From Amblyornis subalaris (lineage: Eukaryota; Chordata; Aves; Passeriformes; Ptilonorhynchidae), in the NCBI GenBank assembly GCA_018881555.1, contig JACAXG010000034.1, positions 385,327 to 449,326 of the forward strand: a stretch of DNA of 64,000 nucleotides. Reading direction: 5' to 3'. The notes beneath the pieces are model-generated. The model made no database searches, was not told the DNA's origin, and saw only the letters and a list, made by a program, of their open reading frames with translations. This document shows, in pieces, positions 31,410 through 44,500 of the stretch (the stretch's first letter is position 1; every line of letters begins with the position of its first letter). The position numbers and the translations under genes are program-made.

Positions 31410-34400
31410 GTCAGTGTGGCGATTTAGCCTCTGTGTGTGCATTCCTGTAAGGAGATGGGGCGGAGAAATCCCTTGGGATGTGTTGAGGTGCAGGAGGGCA
31501 CTGCACAAAAAGGCTATTTCAAGCATCAGGTGTGATTCTTGAGCTCCCTGGAACTGTTACACTGCGGGGAAACACACTGAGTGCTTAAAACACTTAAAAG
31601 ACACAGGGGTGAGGTTTTCTCTCTGCAGCGTGTAACGAGGGGCAGGAATGTGCGAGAAGCCTTGTGTCAGGGTGCTCTGGCTGGATCTTAATCTGGAGAA
31701 ACCCAACTGCGGAGCTCTGAGGCTGCCCTGGGGCAAGCTGCGCCTCACCTGGGTGCTGGGAATACCGCACAGCCCTCGCGCGGGCTGCATCCAAGTCCTG
31801 CAGCTGGTCCCTTGCTGCTCGCGGTGCCAGCCTGAGACAATTTCATAACCTCACCCAGGGTAAGCAGTGAAGTTGATTAGCCACGGGACTGCTGCGGTAT
31901 TTTTAGCTGTAAATCTGTTTGTAAGTGGCAGGCTCCGAGGGCAGTAGAGATGTTCCGGTTTCATTTGTCCCCAAGTGGAGGTATCAATTAAGAGATAATT
32001 AATCTGGCATTTCTGATGTCTAAATGTTTTCCACTGTGCCTGTGCTGCAATCGGTGGAGATGCAGGAATGTCAATGAAAAGCCCAACCAGCTGCCAGGGC
32101 CAGGCCACCCTCCTTGTGCAAGGAGCCCGCCTCGGAACTTGTAAATACCTCATTAAAACCAATTGCAAAATCTGCCACCACACCAGCGAGAATACTATTG
32201 TCTCAGTGTGAGTCAGTCGGAGGAGGGAAGCACAATGGTGTGTATTTCATGGGGAGGGGTAATGGAGAGAGGTAATGGCCCCTCAGAATGGGCACCTTCT
32301 TGCCCAGGTTACCCTCAGTCCGTAATGGGCAGCGAGATGCAGGAGGTGATGGTGGCTGCTGCTGGATTTGAGCACGCTCAGGCCGGCACTGCTGAGACAC
32401 CTTGCTAAAGAAATTGTATGTCTTGCTGCTTTTTCTCAGGCAGAGCTCCCTTTGCCTTTTCCAGCGAGAGAAGGGGCGGGTAATGAAGGGGAAATGAAAC
32501 ACCGGTGAGAGCTCATCCCAAAGTGCTTTCCCCAGGATGGGGGTTGCCAGACTACCTTGCTGGCAGCGGGGAACCTTCAGAGCCCTGGGCTGACGTGAGT
32601 GCCCCAGGGCTATGCCCGGAGCTCTCTGTCACTGCCTGCTCTTTCCTGGGGCAGAGAGAGCAGGCAGTGCTTGGAGCAGGGAGCAATACGGCACCCGNGG
32701 AGCAGAGCAGGGCATGCCAGGGGATTCACGGGCTGCTCTGAGCTAACCCCAGTTGTTGAATGACCGGGTGGTGTTTGCTTTACATCCTCCATGTGTGCTT
32801 AAAGGTGGTTAATGGCATTAGCTCAGTCAATGCCTTTCCTCTCTCCAGAAGAGCCATCATGTCTGCAACAGTGAGAAAAGGTTTTTATCGCATGCCAGAG
32901 CTAAAAGCACAATTCCCTGAGCAGCAGCAGCAGCAGCAGCCAGGGCCTGAAGCATTTCCCCTTGAAACCATTAGCAGGGCTACTGTGTAGTTTCCTTAGA
33001 GGCCTGTATAGATCATTAGCTGTAAATGTAGAGTCCAAACCCCTTTGTGCCTGGAATATTTTGGTCCTAGAACCATTGAAAAAAATGTCATATGTATGTC
33101 TGCAGTGCTAGTGCGAGGTTATTCATGTGTGCTTAGNTGCTGTGCCCTCCCCCTAGCAGCATGCATGGGCCTGCAAACGAGAACAAGTGCATGTGAGGAG
33201 GAAAAGGTCATTTTATTTTCTGCACAGCAAGTTTGAAGGAGCATCTCCATGGAAAAAGGAGAGGAGGAGAGAGCAAGACCTCTCCAGTAGGTGTGAGTAA
33301 AAGGCTGAGCTGCTGTTTTTTCCTTTGAAACAAGTAGCTTCTTGGTAAGCTGAAAAGCCTACTGCTGGCTGATGGGGTGATGTGGTGAAGTGCAGGGCTT
33401 TGGGAAAGGCCTGTTCCCATAGATAGAGGACAAACTGTTCTATGGTCTCTGCCCAGTGGCCAGCCCCTGTGCCAGGGCTGCTCCCCACCGGCAGCGTCCC
33501 CCGGAGAGTGGCACAGCCCCTGCTCGGCTGTCGGCAGAGACACGTTCCCTGTCACTCAGGCTCCATCCATCAGCACTAACTCAGCCCTACAGCTGGGGAT
33601 GGTGAATCAGCCCCTGACGCAGTGGAGGCGTGCGGGCTGCGCAAAGAGCAGCACAGGCTCTGAAACTGCTCCCCAGCAGCCCCATCCCAGCTGCTTTCCC
33701 GGGGACAGGCAGGCAAAGGGAGAGCAAAGGCAGCCTGATAGCTCTGCTGATAGGTTTGAGCCGTGTGGGAAGAAGTCAAATGTGGGAAGACATGTTTGCA
33801 GGATTACATGTCAAACATTGCTATCTGCCCCTGGTGCAAATCACTACCCTGCCCAGGCTCGGTGGGCTGGCCAAGGAGGTTTCCAGCACAGCAAGGTTGA
33901 ACACGGAGCTTCACGCATCTCTGACCTAGCAGGCAGAGTGTGATAAATTGGCCAGAAAATACCTGTAACAAACAACACAACACCAGGAAAGGCAATGATT
34001 CTTCTCTGAACCTGGTACATGGGGCTGATGCTTTGGGAAGTCAGCTTAGGTACTACACCAGGTGCCTGAGATTCCCGGAGTGTGTTATGGCTAAACAGAG
34101 CATGTGATTATTCCAGGCAACAATGATGGGTCCCAGAATATGAAGAGATTAAGGGGAAAAGAGCCCTTTTTGCTAATACTATTTGTTGACTGTGTATTTG
34201 CTGGTGTACTACAGATTTTCTCCTGAAAATGAGGCTGACAGGGGGACCACAAAAATGTGGAAGTGTTGGCAGGATCCCATGTACAACTTTTTGTTTTTCT
34301 CTGCCCTTAGCATGCCCTTCTCCCATCCTTAGGTCTTCCTCATCCACAACAGGAAAAAATATCATGTGCAACCAGAAAAACTAGCCAGTGGTCAAGTGGA

Positions 34401-37400
34401 GTGAGCCAAGTAATGAAACGACCTTTAGTCCAGACTTAGTACTGATTTAGACCNGGAATTATTTGCAGTTCAGTTTGGAGATGTGCCTTGCATGGGGCAC
34501 ATCCAGTTTGCCTAGCNGGGGGCAATGATGTGAGAACTGCTGACTGAGGGGCTGCTTTGGACACTTGGATGTGAAGTCTGGTTGAATGGCACCAGGTCAG
34601 TGGTGAAAACCTCTTCCTTTTTGGGGTCTACAGGCAATACTCAATATCGAGTATAACCCTGGGACAGTTCCAAGTCACCTTCAGCACACACAGTGTGACT
34701 TGCACAGAGAACCAGGAAGGTGTCAGGATTTCCTCCTCAGCGGTGTGTTGAAGAAAAGCAGCTGACCTGTCCTACTGCTNTTAGTCATTCCCGAGGCACT
34801 ACAACTGTCCCATTGCCCAATTCTTGGCCATCACGCCAAACACCCTATTATTCAGTGGGAAAAAACCCCCAATTTCAGCCTGCAGGGAAGGTACAAGGCA
34901 GACAACCTACTGTCAAACTGTCCAAGGGGTTGTGGGTGACAGCACTGCACAGCCCCTGGTTTTCTTGGGTGGGGGTGGGCAGGGTCCCGTCAATGATGAA
35001 AAAAACCCCTGTGTGCTGCAAGTGGGGTGCAGTGCCAGCCAGCTATGCCTCACCTCCTGCTTCTGGGGCTGGGAAGAAAAAAATCCTGCATTTCCAAGGT
35101 CAGCAGCAGCCCCAGCTCCCGCCGAGCTCATGTGCTGTGAAGGCGTCTCCCTCTCCCCACCATAGCCGCTGGTAGCAGCAGGGGCTGTTTTCCCCAGCAG
35201 CTGGAAGGAGATGATGTACAGGGACAGGAATGCGAGGGCAGGCAGCCAGGGCAGCTCAGGGACAGCGTGGGGTCCCAGAGGCCAGGCCAGGTCGGTTCAT
35301 CTGCAGGGCTCAAAGAGCCCCATGGAGGAAGTGAACCGACCTGGCCTCTGAGGTTCTGCTTCTCTCCTCATCTCCATCACCCACCCTAGGCAAGGTGACA
35401 CCTCCAGCTTNCTGGCTGGTGTCTTGTAGGGGCTTGCATCTTGGTTAATGCCCGGCAAGGTGCATGAGCTGAGGGGAGCAGAATTGTCCTCTGCTACAGC
35501 CCAGCAGGAAATCAAAGCTATGCATTCAAAAAGACATGACATTCCCCCTCACCGGTGGGGGCTCTGCCTGGCAGGAGGGCTGAGTGCTAGGAAAACACTC
35601 AGAGAAACAGTTACATAATGAAGGACAAGGTCCCTATCCAGCCCTTGGCTCAACAAGGCGGCTCTGTAAGGAGCTGAGCTCCAGGCTGCAGCTGCCCAGC
35701 ACCTTCCAAGATCCAACCTTGGTCACCGCNATCCGTGCTGCTGCTAAGGGGTGGAGGTGGGAGAAAGGCTGTAGAATGCTTTTTCCCAAGCTGGGAGATG
35801 TTCTGCGTGCTCAGACGTGGTAAGTCAGAGCACAACTCCCATCTATGGGCTTAAATCAAACCCCTTTGATGGTAGGAACTGGGCAAGGTCTGGGATGGGA
35901 TAGCCCAGGACTGATAAAGGGCAGGGGCTGCTAGCCGCAGGCGTCTAGGCTTTCATGCCACTGCCCAGGTGTCTTGGACATCTTGGTACACTTCATCTGC
36001 CCCTATGCCCCAAAACAGGGGCATATGTCCTCAAACATATGTTCTCAGCTCTGNGGGAAGGACCCGAGAACTGGTCACAGCAAAGGACTTTACCTGTAGA
36101 GCCCCTCCCTTACACTCCTGCTCTGAAATGGGGGGCAGCTGGGCAGCCTGCCTCCTGCAGCTGGTCCTGCTACCACCCCACAAAGAGGGGTGACATGCTC
36201 AGTGTTACATCTGGATCTGGAAATCCCTGCTGCTCTGGAGTAGGCGAGTGGGGGGGATGCAAGGAAAAGGCTCTGGGATGGAATTCATCACTCTTCCCGC
36301 GGCACCGTGAAGTTGCACGCAGTCTGCTCGGATGCGTGAACAAGCTGAACTGTGACATTAATTAGAGCTGACAGTGTTCCTGGAGGGAGCTGGCGGAGCA
36401 GCAGCACCAAAGCTGCTGCTGGGTCTGTGCGCAGAGCCAGGCTCTGCACCAGGCTGGCCTGGCGGTGCCATGGCCCTTGAGTCCTGCCACGCTGATATCT
36501 GTGCTCGCTCCAGCTCCAAAGATCACAGTAGGAGGTCCACCCTCAGCCCCAAGGGACAGGAGAGGCAGTGCCCAAATCCAGCCCTTGAGCATGTGCCCAG
36601 CATTGCTCTGCCCTTTCCAGCCCAGTCCTGACTGCAGCTGGGCACTGCATTTGCCAGTCCTCCAAACTCTCCTCCAGCTCTCCCCTTTTGTTGTGGTTCT
36701 TCACCCCCAAAGTGCTCAGCCCTCAGCACTGCTGTCTCTCATGTAACTCTTTCCCATTCCAATTTCCTGCTGAGTAAGAACTGCCACTTGCTGCTGTTTC
36801 GCAAACGCCATTGAGGATTGCCTGCACTGGCACACAGTGCAGGCAGCCAAGAACAGTGCGGGTTCATCCTCCACTGGGCAGGGAACAGTTAAGGGAATTA
36901 GGATGAAAAGTTGATATAAATAATTTGGTAGCTCCTGTAGGAAGATTGCAATTTAGCTTCATTATCATAATTACATTTTCAATCTCTCTGCTAATACTGA
37001 TGAAACAATAGAGCCAAGTGTGAATGCAGCTGCCTGCTTTTCCTACCAGTGACTTTTCATTCTGCTGCTTGAAACAGGTCCATGGGGACACTGAGCCAGG
37101 CAGCAGGGACAGGAGGTAGGGATGTGGTATTTCCCCAGCACCTTGTTTTGGGCACTGGGAAGCCTCATTCCCCTCTGCCTGGCACAGGAATTTTAACTTC
37201 ATCTCCAGGATCAGCAATATGATCGTCTGAGAGTAGCCCATTTTGGTGTAAAAACATCATCTCTTCTGCTGGAAGCGGAGGAAAATAGTCTGGAAATATT
37301 TCTTTCTTAGCAGGGAGACCTGTGCTTTCTCTGCCCAAGCTGTGGGTGATGACCCCCAGAGGCAGCTTCATCCATGTCTGTGGTGGCCCAGGAGATGAGA

Positions 37401-38190
37401 CTAGTGCAAGCAGAGGGCCAGCCTTGGGTAGCTACTGGCAGGAACGTTCATTAGGAGTAGCTAATTGAAGCTGAGTCTTAGCCATAATGACTTCTGAACA
37501 TGGCCAGGACCACGTTTGCCCTGCAGCCTGCTCCTGCCTTTGCTCACCTGGGAAGAAATGGATGCTTCTCAGCAGCAGAGGCAGGTCCTGGGGTCTGTGC
37601 CCTGCCCACTACCTTTTCTGGGGTTCTGAGGAGAGCCCGAACAGAAGGTGTCTTGCAGGGCCCCGGCAGCAATAGGCACCATGGCCAGGAGGCAAATGAA
37701 CAAGGGGAGGATGCAGCCACAGAGAGCTGAGCATGTGCTGCCTCCATCATGCACAGACACCTGAGGAGCACCCAGGACCATGGGAAGTCCTTCCCCATCC
37801 CACCATCGGCCTTCATTTGAGATGTAACACACAACACACAGGTCCCTGCCCTGCTCTGCCTTTGGCTCAGCAGCAGCAACTCCACCCCATGTCCCAGTGT
37901 CTCCCCAGGCATCCCCAGTACCTCCACACATCCAGCTCTGATCGGTGCAGGACTGGGGCAGGTCTATGAGCATGGGCTCCCCCAGGGCAGTCTGCCACTG
38001 TTCCTGCAGGTGACACTGTGTCCTGTCCTGCCTCCCACCTGCCACAGTGCTGCGGCAAGTTGTGGGATGAGAACTGAGCCGCTTAGCTTTAGTGCTGCTC
38101 TGATCTAATTTTACTTTCTTAAGCAATGTCCAGGCTTTAGAGAGTGTCTTGTAATGCAAAGGCTCTGCATGGCAAGGAGGGGAGTCCCTG
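31410..38190. other. Gene desert, part 1
   Basis: No coding exon recognised. A/T-rich islands with homeodomain-like cores occur at 31850-32200 and 36890-37015. A short (CAG)6 run is at 32922-32939 and a nested inverted repeat at 35276-35350. Open frames are short and have no family resemblance. Confidence 0.55.
35276..35350. repeat. Nested inverted repeat, hairpin-forming
   Basis: The left arm (35276-35299) and right arm (35332-35350, TGAACCGACCTGGCCTCTG) are reverse complements over 19 bp, except for a 5-nt AGGCC insertion in the left arm. The spacer holds a second perfect hairpin, GGGCTC-AAA-GAGCCC, at 35306-35320. Either strand as RNA would form a stem of about 75 nt. Confidence 0.85.
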
Positions 38191-38516
38191 CACTAATACA
38201 GCAGTTATCCCACACACCAACACAGCAGTTATCCCATGTACCAGTACAGCAGTTATCCCACATGCACCAGTACAGCAGTTATCCCACCATGTACCAGTAC
38301 TGTAGTTATCCCACACACCAGTACTGCAGTTATCCCATATGCACCAGTACTGCAGTTATCCCACACACCAGTACTGCAGTTATCCCATATGCACCAGTAC
38401 TGCAGTTATCCCACACACCAGTACTGCAGTTATCCCACACACCAGTACAGCATTATCCCACACACCAGTACAGCAGCTATCCCACATGCACCAGTACTGC
38501 AGTTATTCCCCATGCA
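38191..38516. repeat. 13-unit minisatellite, alternating 24/26-bp units
   Basis: Units follow CCAGTACTGCAGTTATCCCA plus either CACA (24 bp) or TATGCA/CATGCA (26 bp). Thirteen units fill 326 bp. In the centre 24- and 26-bp forms alternate, which points to a 50-bp higher-order dimer. Early units have CAG where later ones have CTGCAG. One unit (TACAGCATTATCC) lacks a base. Unit lengths are not multiples of three throughout, so the repeated peptides in its open frames are not a real protein. Confidence 0.95.
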
Positions 38517-41500
38517 TAACTTTGCTGCTAAAACCCTCTTGCTGCAGTGCTGGCTCAGCAAATTTCTAGCAGAGCATACAGCATGATACAGCTGTGCAGG
38601 AGACCCTAAGGTCCACCAGGATCTGCTGGAGCTGGCAGTCACTGTAAGATCCGCCTTCTCNCTGTTTGGACTCCCAGCTCAATCCCATAAAGACCCTTTC
38701 GTTACTGCTGCTTTGAAGTGAGCTGATCCCACTGCCTCTTCCCAGCTCTCAGTGCTGTTATGAAAGAGAAAAACACCAAGGAAACCAGACCCTCCAGGCT
38801 GCCACCAGAGAGGCAGAGGAGTGAGGATCACTACAGACATTGGGTATTGCAAGGGCCTGGTGTGCAGCAATAGTAAGACTGAGAGTCCTTATTGCNTCTC
38901 TGGGCTAACCTAGAGGTGAGGTTCATCAGCCAGGCCATTGATGTTCATTATTTGTGCTCTGCAGCTTGGGCTTTCAGGACTTGAGACATGACCTGAGCTC
39001 AGGTGCACTCCCTGGCCGTGCAGCCTCCCTGCAAAAGCAGTGTCATGGACACTTACACTGCCCCATGGCACCTCTGTGAGTGAAGCTCTGCAGAAAGCTA
39101 TTTTAGGACCCAACATGACTCTCCCTGATGTCAGGTTCAATTAGTTATATCCTGCAAAGGAAAAAAAGTCCCCTAAAGCCAGCTCTGGTGGGACAGTGAC
39201 ATTAAGATGTTCCAGGTGCTCATCTGGGTTCCCCGAGCAAACCAGGAGCTAAACATAACCCTGGGAAAGCNGCAGGAGGGGGTGGCTGCTGTCCTCTGCA
39301 CTGAGGTCTCCCAGAGCAGTCATCTCCTGCGTGGGCTATCCCTTCTCTTTTGTTGCCTGACCTTCCCTTGCTCTGCCCCTGTGNAGACTATAGCCCCTGC
39401 ACTCGGGCTGTAGCTGAGATCAGTCTGAGCTCATCTTGGTGGCCTTGACTCAGACTTTACTTCACTCAACAGGGCCCATCAAATCTCACTGTCATTTNCC
39501 AAGGAAATACCCATTTGAAGGAAAAAGAGAAAAAAATAATTAGTCAAAATAGTGAGAGACAGAGAATTTTAGGCATTTGATATTCTCATTGTCCTCCCCC
39601 ACAATGGCATTATCCTTCTCTAAATAGATGCTGAGCTGAAGACATAACAACACCCTGCTTCCCCCAAATAGCTCGAGTGAAACAAATGCAGGAAGTTTGA
39701 AGGGGTCGGAGCAGAGCTGAGGCCAGATAGGAGCCTGGGCACTCCCGAGGGCTCCTTGGGACTGCTGGGGCTTCACAGGGCCGGCAGCTGAGCTGCAGTG
39801 AGCCAATACCCAGGGTCTTGCCCTCCGTGAAATGAGGGGTGATGCCCTCACGCTGCAAAAGAGCTGATATAGGGGGTCCTGGGCCTCAGTCCCCATGTCT
39901 GGTCCTGGTGCTGTCCCCTGTCCCTAGAAAAGCACCAGCAGGGCAGCCCTGAAGCGCACCAAAGGCAGCAGCAGAGACACAGACACCACAGCCTATCACG
40001 GCTCAGTCCTAAAAGCTGGTGGCAGCGGGCTGGTCTGTCTGCTCCCGGCACAGTGCTGCCCAACCGGGACCACGCACGGGCCAGAACAGCCTCGGTGCCA
40101 GCGCCGGCCATGGTGCCCTGGGAAGGAAACCGGGGTCCCTTGGCAGGGTGCAGCCAAGCTCTGCCGCTGTCACCGGTGCCNGCTGTGCTGCTCCCGCTGT
40201 GCCATGCATGGGCTGACGGGGACACCCCGGCCCTGAGCAGCTGCCGCAGGGAATTGCTCCATACGGGGGATGCGGTTCCCCTGTAACGGCTGTGTGCTGT
40301 GGGGACAGCCCTCCCTACCCTCCACCCCGAGGCAGGGGTGACATTCTCTCTCCCAGGCGAGTGCCAAGCCCTGCCAAGCACCTGGGGCTGTGCTGGGACC
40401 CCCGGCAGAAGCTGTTTCGTCAAGGCCAGGGTTGTCGCACCCGAGGGCAGAGCCCCCGGCAAGAGCCACACTGAGACAGGCAGACGTGGTTTGCTCCCAC
40501 GAGGGAGCCCCTCCAGACCATCTGCCGGCAGTCCCAGCCAGCCTCGTCCGGGTTCAGCTCTAGAGCAAGGCACAGTCGCTGCTGCTGGGAGTCACAATAC
40601 TGCAGCAACTTTTCACAATCGTCTGTAATGGCAGAACCATCAGTAAGTCACTCGGAGAGGCAGTTAGACCTTCCCTCCCTGAGGAATACTGTTAACTGAA
40701 ACCAAAGCACAGAGGCAAGGAAATTGCTCGATGAAGTAGTTTAGTAATTGTGAAAAAGAAGAACTTGTTTTCTTTGTCTTGCAACAGCAAATTGCGCAAC
40801 ATGACCTGCNGTGGCTTCAGCAGGTTTTCAGGAGAAGGCTGTGGGGTGATTTAAAATTCAGCCTATGAGGAGGGAAATGATTTCGGGGACTGTATGGTAT
40901 CCGTAAGGAATGTGGTGGTGGGTGATTGAGGTGGCAATGATTGTGTTTGTTTTGCTACTTGGGTGCCCTCCATGGGCATGAGTGAGCTCTCCTCTCCCNT
41001 TTGGGGGCTCAGCTCAGAGCCCCAAACAGCCTCAGGGCTTGCCCCTGTTCCCAGGGTAGTGTAAACTAACGGCCCACATACCAGAGATGCATTAGGCAAG
41101 AGGAGCTTTTATGATCTCATTTGGCTGGGTTGTCATAAGAACCATCATGGTGATGACGACTTTTAGCCCTGTAACATAAAAATACTCTTTGTCAAGGTGA
41201 AGAGATGCTCTGCAAGTCAACCCAAGGTGGAAGGAGAAGAAAAGTCACTAGGAGAGGTCAGTTAGGATTAATTGCTTGTCCTGCTGTCATCCCTATGTAC
41301 CACAGGCACAGACATGAGCCGGATGTGCTAGGTGCAGGACAAAAAAATAGAAGACAAAAATAGTGCTCAGAGGAACCGGCAGAGACCAGGAAGAGCCCAG
41401 GCCAGGAGAGCAAGCCCAACCTGAGCTCCCTCTCCTCCCTTTCTTCTGCTTCCTTCCCTCCCCAGGTGCTGCTGCCTCATCCTGGCTTTGTCATTCAGGT

Positions 41501-44500
41501 GCAAACAGGAATGCTCCAGCATGAGGCAAAGACCACTGACACCGTACATTTAATTCAACTCATAGAAGTCTACTGGGTGCTAAAAGGAAAACAAAAAAAA
41601 ATAATCCCAGAAAAACCTTCCATCTCTGTTTTGTCCCAGTTTTAAATGGTAAAATCTGTGCTCTGTTCTCAGCTATTGTTGCAAAATTGNACCACTTTCA
41701 GCCTCTCACCTTACTTAACCGTGGGCTGCCTCCATGCAGAGCTGCTGAGTGCAGCATGGAATGAAAGCTCTCGCTTGGCCTAGAAACCTGGAATGTGTGA
41801 ACCTTGTTAAAACGCACACAGGGAGCTGGGCTTTGAAGTGGAGTGAAGCCAAAAGCCAGTGAGCCCCCGAAGGATGCCGTGTGGCTGTTCCCAAGACGAG
41901 GAGCGCACCTCCAGCTGGGAGACACGCTGTACCTGACAGTCCCGTAATGCCTCCTGATAACAGCCCTGGCCTAGAAATAGCTCAGTGCTAGATGATGCTC
42001 TCAAGAGACTGATGAATGTTGCTGACTCTCTGCAGCATCCCAGCAGCTGGCTCCTGCCTGGCTGCACTGCCCCTTGGCTCACCAGCACCAGGGCCTGCCT
42101 TGAGGACCTGCAGCACACTTGTCTGATGAGCACTTAGTTTTGCTCAGCTGGGATGGAGGGAAAACATCTTTGGCCTTGCAAACACTGCAGGCACATTAGC
42201 CTCCTCTGGGGTTCTGCCTCCCTGAGCAAGTCCAGGATGTGGTACTGCCAGGATAGTGTTTCCCTTTCTTTTTGGAGATGTGACCCTGAGAGGGGAATGA
42301 GCTCTGTCACTTCCTCCAGCTGTGAGAACGCCACTGCTCTGCAGGAGCATCCTGGCAGTGCCAGCTGGTGACCTCCCAGTGCCACCATGTCCTGCTCAAC
42401 CATAGGCTGCACACCCCACTGGATTCTGTGGGGCCAAGGATGCTCCAACAATGAGACCTGAGACCACTGCAGCCCCATTCCCAGCCTTCTACATACTCTG
42501 TTGCTGCTGCCACTCCTCTGAGCTGGCTGTGGGTTGCTGCCCCCCANGCCATTCCAGGTCCTCCTGCACCCAGTGCCAGGTGGCTGCTGGTAAAGCCCTG
42601 GCCTCAGCCAGGAGCAAGATGGTTGTTCAACCCTGGATATGGGACAGCGAAGGTAACTGCAATCTGCTGAGTTCCTCCTGCCACCCAGCCAGATCCATGC
42701 TCTTGGCTGCTGTGCAGGATCNCTGTGCAAAGCTGAACGGCTGCTGCACTTCATTTCCTAAGTGGCCACTGTTTATCAATGAACAAAGTGAGCTCTTGCC
42801 CATGCGAGCACTGCTTGCCAGAGATTCTGCACAGCACAATGACCAGCAGTGCTCAGGGGTGGAAGTCCAGAAAGCCATGCTCCCATCCATCCATCCATCC
42901 ATCCATCCATCCATCCATCCTCTCTGCACAGAAGGCAGAGATGCTCCTCATCTCAGCAGGTAATGTAGGGAGGATAATTCACTTATGAAGTAATTTAGTG
43001 TAATTCTTAGTTATTAATACTGTGCTTTCTATTTTTTTTAGGTTTTGTGTAATCTCTCCCCTGCTCTGACTCATGCTATCCCAGGGAGTCAGAGCTGTGC
43101 AGTGTATTAACACTGTCTGCAAGATGCGTGAGCTCCTTGGCTCCTGCCTGGCCTGGCTGAGGGGATCCTCTCCCTTTCTTTCCGCACCAGACCCTGACCT
43201 GTCTCTGCAGTGCAGCAGGAACTGCCTGATCTCTGTAACCTGCCCCAGCTCATGGCCCCGGGCTCCTGCAGCAGCACTGATTTCTCTGCAGTCACTCTAC
43301 AGGGGAAGCAAAATGTGCAATGCCATAAACTGTGTCTGATGCCCATCTGCTCTTGTTCACCCACAATACCTTTCAAATAGTTTTCCTGATCAGCACCATG
43401 AGGGCCTGATTTGCACTCACAGTTCTCCAGAGACCCCAGAATAGGCTCTGGGTGCCTTCCTCNTCCCTAGTTTGCTGTCCACAAGGCCTATTGCATTGCT
43501 CCCAGAGGCTGGGCAGACAAAGGCTGTGTGTGAGCAGCCTGGTTTCTGACCCAGACTCCAGCTCTGTGATCCCAGCCTCCCATCCAAGAGTTCACTAAGT
43601 TGCCACCATCCAATCCCTCCCTCATGGACAGCACATTTTGCTCAGTTGCAGCACTCATATCTTCACTACAAGTGATTTATCTCATATTGGGGGGCCTGGG
43701 GGGTGTGCTATTGACACAACAGCTCTAGTCATCTGGTATCTACAGTGAGATGGCAATGTTTCCATAGAGCCCAGCATGGCATGTTTGGCTCACTGCTAGG
43801 GCTGCCTCAGTTTCCCTTCTGGGTGGCTAAGCCAGGAGCCAGCACCCACATCCCTCTGTGCTCCCGCCATGGGAGTGCAGCAAAGACCCTGCCGCTCAGG
43901 CACGTTCCCTTTGGCTCCTGGATTCCGTCCCCCTGTCTGTGGGTCAGGGAACCACAACCCACACCAGCCACCATGTGCAGAGCCAGCAGGACTTGCAGGG
44001 ATGTGTGTGGAGGCATCCAACAGCAAGGCCAATGCCATCCTCTATTGCCACCCTCTGCCAGGCCTCTCCTTGGCAGGGCCTGGAGGCAAGGGATGCTCTG
44101 CCTGGGGCTGGCATGTGGTGGCAGCTGGAGCTGTTTTAGGTATCTGGCCGGAGGGTCTGCTGGGCAACCAGGTTTCATCAGTTATTTATAAGCCACGGGA
44201 GGGAAGTGGTGATAAATAATACATTGGCACTCTCACATTCTGCATGCGTGTGTCTACAGATAAATATTTCATTCTCCACGAATACACATAGATGCCTGTT
44301 GATAAATAAAAATTGGAAAATGTTCTATTGGATGGTTTTAAATATGACTCTCAACTTGCATCTGAAGAACACGGTGTACCTTGTGTACAGCACAAAGATG
44401 CTAATTTCCCTCAGCAGAGGCTGCCTTAANTGTATCACTGCAGCACACTGGGCACGGTGCCTAGTGTAGCACACACACCCCAGAAACATACGGCCCTGGC

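Noticed and set aside
38154..38586. Open frames with repeated QYCSYPTH / STAVIPH peptides
   Set aside because: They are translations of the 24/26-bp minisatellite; changing unit length shifts frame between copies.
42134..42754. 206-codon minus-strand frame
   Set aside because: No domain, two ambiguous bases, no conserved-looking splice borders; likely chance in skewed DNA.
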